From Paracoccaceae bacterium (GTDB lineage: Bacteria > Pseudomonadota > Alphaproteobacteria > Rhodobacterales > Rhodobacteraceae): a stretch of 10,792 nucleotides of DNA. Below, in pieces: positions 1 through 6,274 of this stretch. Location of the stretch: assembly GCA_030625695.1 (NCBI GenBank), contig DAOUQK010000093.1:1-10792 (forward strand). The letters are read 5' to 3'. Positions within the stretch are counted from its first letter, which is position 1. Every line of letters begins with the position of its first letter. The notes beneath the pieces are model-generated. The model made no database searches and was not told the origin of the DNA. It saw only the letters and a list, made by a program, of their open reading frames with translations. The position numbers and the translations under genes are program-made.

Positions 1-681
1 GAAACCGGCAATGGTGCGGTGATAACCGCTGCGCACGGCGACCGGCATGTGGGCAGGTCGTGTTTCGGGATGCCTGCGCCCGAGGTCGAAGTTTGCCTGA
101 CCGGTGACGATGGAGCGCAGGTGACGCAAGGCGACCCCGGTGAATTGCTGGTCCGGCGCGCCGGGGATGATCCGCGATTTGGGTTCTTTGACCGCTATCT
201 GAAGAACCCCGAGGAAACGGCCAAAGCCTGGGCTGGTGGCTGGTTTCATACCGGCGACATAGCGCGCCAGAACCCGGATGGAAGTTACGAATTTGTTGAC
301 CGCAAAAAGAATGTGATCCGCCGGTCCGGCGAAAACATCGCCGCGATCGAGGTGGAAGGTGTGTTGAACCGTCATGCCAATATTGCCGCCTGTGCCGTTG
401 CCGCAACGCCCGACGCCGTACGCGGGGATGAGGTGTTTGCCTGTATCAAACTGGCCGCGCCCATAACTGATCCCGATCAGATTGCACAAGACATTATGCG
501 CTATTGTCTGGACCAACTGGCCTATTACAAGGCTCCGGGCTATATTGCGTTTGTGCCTGATCTGCCTCTGACCTCGACCAATAAAATTCAGCGGGCAGCG
601 ATGAAATCCATAGTGGCAAAGCTGCGTGACGATCCAACGACAATCGTGACGATGCATCTGAAAAAGCGAAAGATCGCCTAG
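1..681 (+). CDS. Acyl-CoA synthetase (AMP-forming), C-terminal part; 5' end lies outside the window
   Basis: This is the C-terminal part of an ANL-superfamily adenylate-forming enzyme. It would activate a carboxylic acid with ATP and load it onto CoA in the cytoplasm. The frame is open from base 1, so the gene starts upstream; 226 residues are visible and, against a usual length of about 500-550, more than half is missing. A WFHTGDIA segment (about 241-264) precedes the hinge motif DRKKNVIRRSGENI at about 298-339. The C-terminal domain ends in PLTSTNKIQR, whose Lys (codon 583-585) is the expected adenylation lysine. Its stop codon is 1 nt from the start of the thiolase homologue, so the two are probably co-transcribed. 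It likely makes the CoA thioester used by the following genes. The substrate cannot be told because the acyl-binding part is not in view. Family assignment is firm, specificity unknown. Confidence 0.93.
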   Translation, partial: ETGNGAVITAAHGDRHVGRSCFGMPAPEVEVCLTGDDGAQVTQGDPGELLVRRAGDDPRFGFFDRYLKNPEETAKAWAGGWFHTGDIARQNPDGSYEFVDRKKNVIRRSGENIAAIEVEGVLNRHANIAACAVAATPDAVRGDEVFACIKLAAPITDPDQIAQDIMRYCLDQLAYYKAPGYIAFVPDLPLTSTNKIQRAAMKSIVAKLRDDPTTIVTMHLKKRKIA

Positions 682-682
682 A

Positions 683-1879
683 ATGGCCGACTGGGATATC
701 AAGCGACAAGGTTACGACGGCGTCGTCGCTGCCGTGCCCATTTCCATTCCTTATCAACGCTTTACTCCCGATCCGGCGCATTGGTGGCTGGCCCGCGCAT
801 TGGGAGATCTGGTGCGGGGTGCCGGGCTGCGCCCCTCCGATATCGACGGTTTCACCGTTTCGTCCTTTACCCTATTCCCCGACACAGCCGTTGGTCTGAC
901 GCAACATCTGGGCCTGACGCCCCGCTGGCTGGATCATATCCCCATGGGCGGTGCCAGTGGTGTGGTGGCACTGCGGCGCGCTGCGCGCGCGGTGCAGGCG
1001 GGGGATGCGTCGATCGTGGCTTGTGTGGCGGGCGACGCCAGCCATGTGGACAGTTTTCGCACCATGCTCAGCAGCTTTTCCCGCTTTGCTCAGGATGCGT
1101 CTTATCCGTATGGTTCGGGGGGGCCGAACGCGTCGTTTGCTCTGCTCACGGATCATTATATGCGCAAATACGGTGCGACACGCGCGGATTTCGGCAAAAT
1201 CGCAGTGGCGCAGAGGGCCAATGCGCGTCGCTACCCATCAGCCTTGATGCAGAGAGAGCTAAGCCTGCAGCAATATCTTGATGCCCGCCCCATATCCGAT
1301 CCGATCCATCTGTTTGATTGCGTAATGCCTTGTGCCGGGGCCGAAGCGTTTTTGGTGATGCGGGCGGATATTGCCGCTGATCTGGGCCTGAAGACGGTCA
1401 ATATCCTGTCGACCATCGAACGCCACAATGCGTATCCGAATGATCCCATTCAGGACCGTGGTGGCTGGGCGATGGACAAGGATGAACTGTGGGATATGGC
1501 GGGGATTGTCCCGGAGCAGGTGGATTTTCTGCAAACCTATGATGATTATCCGGTGATTTCGATGATGCAATTCGAAGACCTTGGGTTTTGTGCCAAAGGC
1601 GAGGGTCCGGCGTTTGTGCGCGAGCGTGATCTGGAGATAACCGGGTCGTTTCCACACAACACGTCCGGTGGGCAATTATCGGTTGGGCAGGCCGGGGCGG
1701 CTGGTGGTTTCCTTGGGTTGGTCGAGGCGTTGCGGCAATTGACCGGCACGGCGGATGGCACGCAGGTTAAGGATGCAAGTTACGGCGTGGTATCCGGTTT
1801 TGGCATGATCAACTATGATCGCGGCGTCTGTAGTGGGGCGGCGGTTTTGGCCGCGAATGTAACAGGGGATACGGGATGA
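683..1879 (+). CDS. SCP2-type thiolase homologue lacking the catalytic cysteines (possible CoA-dependent aldolase)
   Basis: This 398-residue protein has the thiolase fold of the SCP2/lipid-transfer branch. The visible landmarks are an N-terminal half ending in the VACVAGDAS strand, a central QTYDDYP segment followed by EDLGFC, and a C-terminal NTSGGQLSVGQAGAAGG loop (about 326-342). The residues that make a thiolase are absent. The Cys of the usual CASG motif is Gly90 in GGASG, the His of GHPxG is Gln336, and the CxGxG cysteine position reads VSGFG (Val370). Ltp2-type aldolases of steroid side-chain degradation are known to have lost such cysteines and to work with a DUF35 partner; a DUF35 protein is the very next gene, overlapping by 4 nt. 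I infer carbon-carbon bond cleavage or formation on a CoA ester rather than thiolysis. ATG 683 follows the upstream stop by 1 nt and has only a weak ribosome site. An inactive structural subunit remains possible. Confidence 0.9.
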   Translation: MADWDIKRQGYDGVVAAVPISIPYQRFTPDPAHWWLARALGDLVRGAGLRPSDIDGFTVSSFTLFPDTAVGLTQHLGLTPRWLDHIPMGGASGVVALRRAARAVQAGDASIVACVAGDASHVDSFRTMLSSFSRFAQDASYPYGSGGPNASFALLTDHYMRKYGATRADFGKIAVAQRANARRYPSALMQRELSLQQYLDARPISDPIHLFDCVMPCAGAEAFLVMRADIAADLGLKTVNILSTIERHNAYPNDPIQDRGGWAMDKDELWDMAGIVPEQVDFLQTYDDYPVISMMQFEDLGFCAKGEGPAFVRERDLEITGSFPHNTSGGQLSVGQAGAAGGFLGLVEALRQLTGTADGTQVKDASYGVVSGFGMINYDRGVCSGAAVLAANVTGDTG

Positions 1880-3129
1880 CCGACCCAATCCGTAAACCCG
1901 GGCGCAAGAACCCGCAGATACGCACAGTTCAACCGACATTGCCGCCCGCCTTCCGCTCGCGCAAGGCGCTGGGCTTTACCGTCGCCGCCGCCGAGGGGCG
2001 GTTTTGTCTGCAACGCTGTGACGATTGCGGCAAGCTGACGTACCCCGCGCGCGAGGCGTGTCCTGCGTGCCTGTCGATGAACCTGCACTGGCAAGACGTC
2101 GATCCCGCCGGGCAGTTGATTGCTGAAACCACCATTCGCACCAGCACCAATAGTTATTTCCGCGAACGAATGCCGTGGCGTAGCGGGACGGTGATGCTGG
2201 ACGCAGGCGTTAGCGTTCTGGCGCATATCCACGGCGATGTGGCCCCCCAGGGGCGGGTGCGGATGATTGCCCGGACTGACAAGTCCGGCAAAGGTGTAAT
2301 GATGGCGCTGCCCGAAGAGGATGTTGAGAACATGGCGGATGACAAGCAATTGCGCGAACTGACCTGCGATCCCAAACACCGGCGGGTGTTGATCACAGAT
2401 GGGCGCACTGAGGTCGGGCAGGCCTTGGCCAAAGCCATGAGCGGGGCCGGGGCGGGAATCGTGTTTGTCGGACTGGCCGAACAATGGCGTGGATTTGCGG
2501 GGCAGGCGGCATTAGAGGCAATCGCCAATGTTGAGATTGTCCCGCTGGACGTGACCAACACCACGTCCGTGCAGGAATGCGCCGGTGAGATTGGCGGCAA
2601 GGTCGATATCCTGATCAATACCGCGCAGCACACCCGCCCCGGCGGCATCATGGGGCGGCGCGATGTGGTGACGTCGCGCGACGAAATGGAAGTGAATTAC
2701 TTTGGCCTGATGCGGCTGATGCAAGGGTTTGGCCCGGGGATGCGGGCGCGCGGCGCGGATGGGGTTAATTCTGCCTGCGCCTGGGTCAATTTGCTGAGCG
2801 TTTATGCCCTGTCGAACAAACCTGACTTTGGGTCAACTTCGGCATCTCAGGCGGCGGCCTTGTCATTGGCGCAATGTTTTCGGGCTGAGATGGCCGGAAG
2901 CGGGGTGAAGGTGGTGAACGCCTATCACGGACCGTTAGAGGATGAATGGCATCAACCCTTGCCGCCCCCTAAAGTGTCGCCCAACCGATTGGCGCGCGAG
3001 GTGAGGGGCGCGTTGCAACAAGGGTTGGAGGATATCGCCATTGGCGAAGTCGCCTTGGATGTGCGTATGCGCTGGAAAGAGGATGCTGGTGTGTTGGAAA
3101 AAGAACTGACCCAGATTGAGGGGATGTAA
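1876..3129 (+). CDS. DUF35 (zinc ribbon/OB-fold) protein fused to a degenerate short-chain dehydrogenase domain
   Basis: This is a two-domain protein of 417 residues. Residues about 20-145 form a DUF35 unit: a complete zinc ribbon (Cys48, Cys51, Cys62, Cys65) followed by an OB-fold-like part. After a linker, residues about 169-400 have short-chain dehydrogenase architecture with poor key sites. The TGxxxGxG loop reads TDGRTEVG (174-181), so two of three glycines are lost, and the NNAG strand reads NTAQ (248-251). Ser308 is kept, but the Tyr thirteen residues later is Thr321 and the Lys four further on is Gln325. The Asn of MEVNYFG is kept. DUF35 proteins are obligate partners of several thiolase-like enzymes, and the 4-nt ATGA overlap with the thiolase homologue supports such a pair here. 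The SDR half may be a scaffold or may bind a ligand without redox chemistry. AGGGG lies just before the start. Domain calls are firm, function is inferred. Confidence 0.9.
   Translation: MTDPIRKPGRKNPQIRTVQPTLPPAFRSRKALGFTVAAAEGRFCLQRCDDCGKLTYPAREACPACLSMNLHWQDVDPAGQLIAETTIRTSTNSYFRERMPWRSGTVMLDAGVSVLAHIHGDVAPQGRVRMIARTDKSGKGVMMALPEEDVENMADDKQLRELTCDPKHRRVLITDGRTEVGQALAKAMSGAGAGIVFVGLAEQWRGFAGQAALEAIANVEIVPLDVTNTTSVQECAGEIGGKVDILINTAQHTRPGGIMGRRDVVTSRDEMEVNYFGLMRLMQGFGPGMRARGADGVNSACAWVNLLSVYALSNKPDFGSTSASQAAALSLAQCFRAEMAGSGVKVVNAYHGPLEDEWHQPLPPPKVSPNRLAREVRGALQQGLEDIAIGEVALDVRMRWKEDAGVLEKELTQIEGM
3118..3123 (+). promoter_or_regulatory. Ribosome binding site of the cyclase gene
   Basis: GAGGGG lies 6 nt before ATG 3130, inside the last codons of the upstream gene. 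It fixes the cyclase start directly after the preceding TAA stop and supports translational coupling. Confidence 0.65.
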
Positions 3130-3900
3130 ATGTCTGCTTTAGCTCACTTGGCGGCAAGCCTGGCCACGGGTGCGGTGAAAACCGTTGACCTGACCCACAC
3201 CCTTGACCCGGATTTTCCGGTGATGATCCTGCCGCCTGAATTTGGCCAATGCGCCCGGTTCCGGGTCGAGGAAGTGTCGCGTTACGATGAACGCGGCCCC
3301 GGTTGGTATTGGCGCAACTTTTCCTGTGGTGAACACACGGGCACGCATTTTGATGCGCCGATCCATTGGATATCGGGGCGCGACCTGCCCAATGCCACGG
3401 TGGATGCGATTCCCACATCGGCCTTTGTTGGGCCGGTCTGTGTGCTGGATTGCTCGGCTGAGGCGGCGGAGGATGAAGATTATCTGCTGGATGTTGAGGC
3501 GATAAAGGCCTGGGAGGCCACACACGGTGAAATTCCCGCCGGGGCATGGGTTTTGATGCGCACGGATTGGTCAAAGAAATCCGGGGCTGAGTACCTTAAC
3601 ATGCGCGAGGACGGCGCGCATACGCCGGGGCCGACATCAGAAGCGATCCGGTTTCTGGTTGAGACCCGCGAGATCCTTGGGTTTGGCACCGAAACGGTTG
3701 GCACGGACGCAGGGCAGGGCGCGCATTTGTCGCCGCCGTATCCAGCGCATTACATCCTGCACGGGGCGGGTAAACTGGGGCTGCAATGTCTCGCCAACCT
3801 TGATCAACTGCCCGCAACGGGTGCGATCCTGATCTGCCCGCCTTTGAAGATCAAACACGGCTCGGGCAGCCCGTTGCGGGTTTTGGCGTTGGTTGAATAA
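3130..3900 (+). CDS. Cyclase-family metal-dependent hydrolase (kynurenine formamidase-like fold)
   Basis: This 256-residue protein belongs to the family that includes KynB-type arylformamidases, isatin hydrolases and polyketide-associated cyclases, which usually hydrolyse a cyclic or acyl amide or ester with a divalent metal. The diagnostic motif HTGTHFDAPIH is complete at residues 69-79 (His69, His73, Asp75 and His79 are the expected metal and catalytic residues). The C-terminal segment GAILICPPLKIKHGSGSPLRV also matches the family. It is longer than KynB (about 210 residues), and no kynurenine-pathway gene is nearby, so formamidase activity is not implied. As last gene of the CoA-linked operon it could open a ring or cleave a lactone formed in the pathway. 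The start abuts the upstream stop with a good ribosome site. A degraded copy of the 3' end of a related gene lies at 5026-5117. Confidence 0.92.
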   Translation: MSALAHLAASLATGAVKTVDLTHTLDPDFPVMILPPEFGQCARFRVEEVSRYDERGPGWYWRNFSCGEHTGTHFDAPIHWISGRDLPNATVDAIPTSAFVGPVCVLDCSAEAAEDEDYLLDVEAIKAWEATHGEIPAGAWVLMRTDWSKKSGAEYLNMREDGAHTPGPTSEAIRFLVETREILGFGTETVGTDAGQGAHLSPPYPAHYILHGAGKLGLQCLANLDQLPATGAILICPPLKIKHGSGSPLRVLALVE

Positions 3901-3955
3901 CGCCAAAATGGCCTGCTGAGAGATCATAGGTTTCGTATGGTGGTTTTGTTCCGCC

Positions 3956-4957
3956 CTAAGTGTCACAAGTGTTTGCATGGCACGATTGAATGACGTCCAG
4001 TGCACCTTGGTATATTTCATCCACAATCTCGGCGGTCGGCAAAACGTCGCGAACAAGGGATACACCCTGTCCGGCCCAGAGTGACATGGCCTCGACATCT
4101 CCTGTTGTGCCGGGGTTCGGCGTGCTGGACTGGTATCTGACGATTTGTTTGCCATCTGCCATATGACCGATTATTTCGCCCTCGCCTGGACGATCCCCAT
4201 GTTCAGGATTGTCGGCAGACTTCCATCTTAGCGAGGTTGAATTTTTCAAGGTGCGATGCGGCGCATTTGGCCAATTCACATGGTAGAGATCGCGATACCA
4301 TTCTGTCTGGCTTTCCGTCGCGGCCAAGACACCTTGTTGATATGTTTCATGAATTGTGGCCTCAACGCTTGCCAGAAAGCGGGTGCCGATCCACGCACCG
4401 GATGCACCAAGCATGAGTGCCGCAGCAAGGCCGCGCCCATCGGCAATTCCTCCGGCGGCAACAACCGGAACATTCACCGCATCAACAACAGCAGGCACGA
4501 GCGCCATCGTGGCAACGTCGCCCCATACGTGACCGCCGGCTTCCCAACCTTGTGCAACAATAATATCCGCCCCGGCGTCGACTGCACGCTTTGCCTCTTC
4601 TGCTGTTCCGACGCTGACGAAAACCACTAACCCGCCTTTCTTGGCGGCTTCAATGGCCGAAGGTTCTATGCCCCAGAAAAGCGATACAGCGAAGACCTGT
4701 TCCTGAATGCAGGCCTCTAAAAGGCCGGGATATGGAAATGACATATTAAGATTTACGGCAAAGTTCTTGTCGGTCAAATCCCGTACCTGCGCTATGCCAT
4801 CCCGAAGTCCATCAACGGAGCCACCCCATAAGGGTATCACCCCAAAGCCACCTGCGTTTGATACGGCCGCAACAAGGTCCGGGCCTGCGGCACCGCCCAT
4901 TGGAGCAGAGATGATTGGTTTTTGGATATTCAAAAACTTGCAAAGATCAGTGTTCAT
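3956..4957 (-). CDS. Nitronate monooxygenase family FMN enzyme (2-nitropropane dioxygenase-like)
   Basis: This 333-residue protein of the nitronate monooxygenase/enoyl reductase (FabK-like) TIM-barrel family should bind FMN. Members oxidise alkyl nitronates such as propionate 3-nitronate, though many are uncharacterised. Visible landmarks are the N-terminal PIISAPMGG (14-22), VAQGWEAGGH (134-143) with the presumed active-site His143, PVVAAGGIADGRG (164-176) for phosphate binding, and GTRF (191-194). The length is normal and the frame is intact. It is convergent with the cyclase gene (55 nt between stops) and therefore not part of that operon. Hand-counted 60-base lines inside the gene gave roughly 43-58% GC, against 58% in one counted line of the neighbouring operon, which hints at a separate origin. 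GGAGAG 5 nt upstream supports the ATG at 4957. The family call is solid, the true substrate is unknown. Confidence 0.93.
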   Translation of the reverse strand: MNTDLCKFLNIQKPIISAPMGGAAGPDLVAAVSNAGGFGVIPLWGGSVDGLRDGIAQVRDLTDKNFAVNLNMSFPYPGLLEACIQEQVFAVSLFWGIEPSAIEAAKKGGLVVFVSVGTAEEAKRAVDAGADIIVAQGWEAGGHVWGDVATMALVPAVVDAVNVPVVAAGGIADGRGLAAALMLGASGAWIGTRFLASVEATIHETYQQGVLAATESQTEWYRDLYHVNWPNAPHRTLKNSTSLRWKSADNPEHGDRPGEGEIIGHMADGKQIVRYQSSTPNPGTTGDVEAMSLWAGQGVSLVRDVLPTAEIVDEIYQGALDVIQSCHANTCDT

Positions 4958-4962
4958 TTAGA

Positions 4963-4968
4963 CTCTCC
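4963..4968 (-). promoter_or_regulatory. Ribosome binding site of the nitronate monooxygenase gene
   Basis: On the minus strand GGAGAG stands 5 nt before the ATG at 4957. It supports this start over any internal one. Confidence 0.6.
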
Positions 4969-4983
4969 ATACAATATCCGAAT

Positions 4984-5013
4984 ACGCTACCCCCCTCCAA
5001 CAATTCTGGTCAA
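4984..5013 (-). promoter_or_regulatory. Possible promoter of the nitronate monooxygenase gene
   Basis: On the minus strand TTGACC (5013-5008) and TAGCGT (4989-4984) are separated by 18 nt, placing a transcript start some 20 nt upstream of the coding region. The -10 match is mediocre, so this is a candidate only. It would put the promoter just inside the edge of the cyclase relic at 5026. Confidence 0.3.
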
Positions 5014-5025
5014 GCATAGTGCGTG

Positions 5026-5117
5026 TCCGCCACCGGAGCGATCCTGATCTGCCCGCCGTTAAAGATCAAACACGGCTCGGGCAGTCCGTTGAGGGTGTGG
5101 TCTTGGTGGAAGAGTAG
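5026..5117 (+). pseudogene. Relic of the 3' end of a second cyclase-family gene
   Basis: This stretch aligns with the last 90 bases of the intact cyclase gene (3811-3900). Over the first 72 aligned bases I count 63 identities without gaps, and eight of the nine differences are silent (the ninth is Pro to Ser). The relic still encodes ATGAILICPPLKIKHGSGSP in frame. A one-base deletion after about 5097 then shifts the frame; allowing for it, the end reads VLVEE followed by TAG at 5115-5117, matching the VLALVE end of the intact protein. No similarity is visible upstream of 5026, so only the terminal part survives. The mostly silent divergence shows the source was a functional gene under selection, not a fresh copy of the neighbour. 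Confidence 0.85.
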
Positions 5118-5129
5118 CGGTTCCCTGAG

Positions 5130-5150
5130 GCCCCGGGTCAGGCCCGGGGC
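5130..5150. terminator. GC-rich inverted repeat, terminator-like or dispersed intergenic repeat
   Basis: GCCCCGGG (5130-5137) and CCCGGGGC (5143-5150) form a perfect 8-bp stem around a 5-nt loop. No T-run follows on the plus strand, so a classical intrinsic terminator is not proven. Hairpins of this CCCCGGG type are common between genes of alphaproteobacteria. It lies between the cyclase relic and the ABC operon promoter and would insulate that operon from upstream transcription. Confidence 0.55.
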
Positions 5151-5177
5151 GGTGTTTCACAATTGGCGTTAAAACCG

Positions 5178-5206
5178 TTGAACAGTTGAAATGTTTGCCC
5201 TAACAT
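5178..5206 (+). promoter_or_regulatory. Likely promoter of the ABC transporter operon
   Basis: TTGAAC (5178-5183) and TAACAT (5201-5206) are 17 nt apart, a good fit to a housekeeping sigma-factor promoter. The transcript would start near 5213, giving a leader of about 27 nt. A direct repeat of GTTGAA (5177-5182 and 5185-5190) overlaps the -35 element and could be a regulator site, but no known operator is recognised. Confidence 0.5.
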
Positions 5207-5226
5207 CGGCCAAATAATCAACAAAA

Positions 5227-5232
5227 GGGAGG
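5227..5232 (+). promoter_or_regulatory. Strong ribosome binding site of the binding-protein gene
   Basis: GGGAGG lies 7 nt before ATG 5240. It is the strongest ribosome site in the window and fits the high output expected of a periplasmic binding protein. Confidence 0.75.
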
Positions 5233-5239
5233 AAAACAC

Positions 5240-6268
5240 ATGAAAAGATTTTCACTTGCGGTCGTCAGCGCACTGACTGCGCTGGCGACTACCGCCTCAA
5301 CCGGGGCGGCCGCCGAGAAAGTAACACTTTATTGCAGCGCTCAGGAAGACTGGTGCCAGGTCATGGCACGCGGGTTTGAGGAAGAGACCGGCATTAAGGT
5401 CAACATGACCCGCAAGTCCTCGGGCGAGACATTTGCCCAGATCAAGGCTGAATCCGCCAACCCCAAGGGCGACGTCTGGTGGGGCGGAACCGGTGACCCG
5501 CATCTTCAGGCCGCTGAAGAAGGGCTGACCGAACCATATGTGACGCCGATGCGTGGCGAGCTGAACGACTGGGCCATTTCGCAGGCAACATCAGCGGGCG
5601 ACAAGACCATTGGCATCTATTCCGGTGCGCTGGGCTATGGCTATAACAAGGATTTGCTGGCGGCTGCCGGTCTGCCCGAACCAAAGTGCTGGGCCGATCT
5701 GACCAAGCCCGAGTTCAAGGGTCACGTACAGATGGCCAACCCGAATTCATCCGGCACCGCCTATACCACGCTGGCGACGATCATGCAGCTGTTTGGCGAG
5801 GATAAGGGTTTTGACTTTATGAAAGCCCTGCACGTCAACATCAACCAATACACCAAATCCGGGTCGGCTCCGATCAAGGCCGCGGCACGGGGCGAGACCA
5901 CTGTTGGCATCGTGTTCATGCATGACGCAGTGAAACAGGCGGTCAAAGGCTTTCCAATCACGGTTGTCGCACCTTGCGAGGGCACGGGTTATGAGATTGG
6001 ATCGATGTCGATCATTCTGGGGTCTCGTAATCTTGAGAACGCGCAGAAATTCTATGACTGGGCTTTGACCGCTGATGTGCAGTCGATGGCGCTTCAGGTT
6101 AATGCGTTTCAGGTGCCGTCCAACAAAGGTGCCGAAACCTCGCCTTCGGCCCCTGATCTGGCGTCGATCAAGCTGATTGATTATGACTTCAAGCTTTACG
6201 GCTCGTCGGCTGAACGCAGGCGTCTGTTGAAGAAGTGGGACGAGGACGTATCGGTTCTGCCGCAGTAA
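5240..6268 (+). CDS. afuA: ABC transporter periplasmic substrate-binding protein (AfuA/FbpA family), probably not iron-binding
   Basis: This 342-residue protein is an extracellular solute-binding protein of the AfuA/FbpA type. A Sec signal peptide is clear: MKR, a hydrophobic stretch, and a likely cut after AAA near residue 25. The mature protein starts with a KVTLYCSAQEDW strand and contains GDVWWGGTGDP, NPNSSGTAYT and GTGYEIGSMSI, as in the family. The FbpA iron ligands are missing: the Tyr-Tyr pair position reads FMHDAV (His228, Asp229), and the early His and Glu ligand positions are also different. Glu252 follows Asp229 by 23 residues. From memory, the sugar-phosphate binder AfuA uses a His-Asp pair and a Glu at this spacing, so a phosphorylated organic ligand is more likely than iron. 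Four cysteines in the mature part (32, 39, one near 150, one near 246) could form disulfides. It is the first gene of the operon. Family is sure, ligand inferred. Confidence 0.93.
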   Translation: MKRFSLAVVSALTALATTASTGAAAEKVTLYCSAQEDWCQVMARGFEEETGIKVNMTRKSSGETFAQIKAESANPKGDVWWGGTGDPHLQAAEEGLTEPYVTPMRGELNDWAISQATSAGDKTIGIYSGALGYGYNKDLLAAAGLPEPKCWADLTKPEFKGHVQMANPNSSGTAYTTLATIMQLFGEDKGFDFMKALHVNINQYTKSGSAPIKAAARGETTVGIVFMHDAVKQAVKGFPITVVAPCEGTGYEIGSMSIILGSRNLENAQKFYDWALTADVQSMALQVNAFQVPSNKGAETSPSAPDLASIKLIDYDFKLYGSSAERRRLLKKWDEDVSVLPQ

Positions 6269-6274
6269 ACAGGC

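Noticed and set aside
1813..2484. A 223-codon minus-strand open frame opposite the DUF35-SDR gene
   Set aside because: Low-complexity product without motifs, opposite a gene with a complete zinc ribbon and tight operon junctions.
3130..3900. Assignment of the cyclase-family gene as kynB
   Set aside because: The motif is shared across the whole family, the protein is longer than KynB, and no tryptophan catabolism gene is nearby.
3956..5117. Insertion sequence or transposon carrying the monooxygenase gene
   Set aside because: No transposase, terminal inverted repeats or clean target duplication are visible; the flanking match is diverged coding sequence, which fits recombination better.
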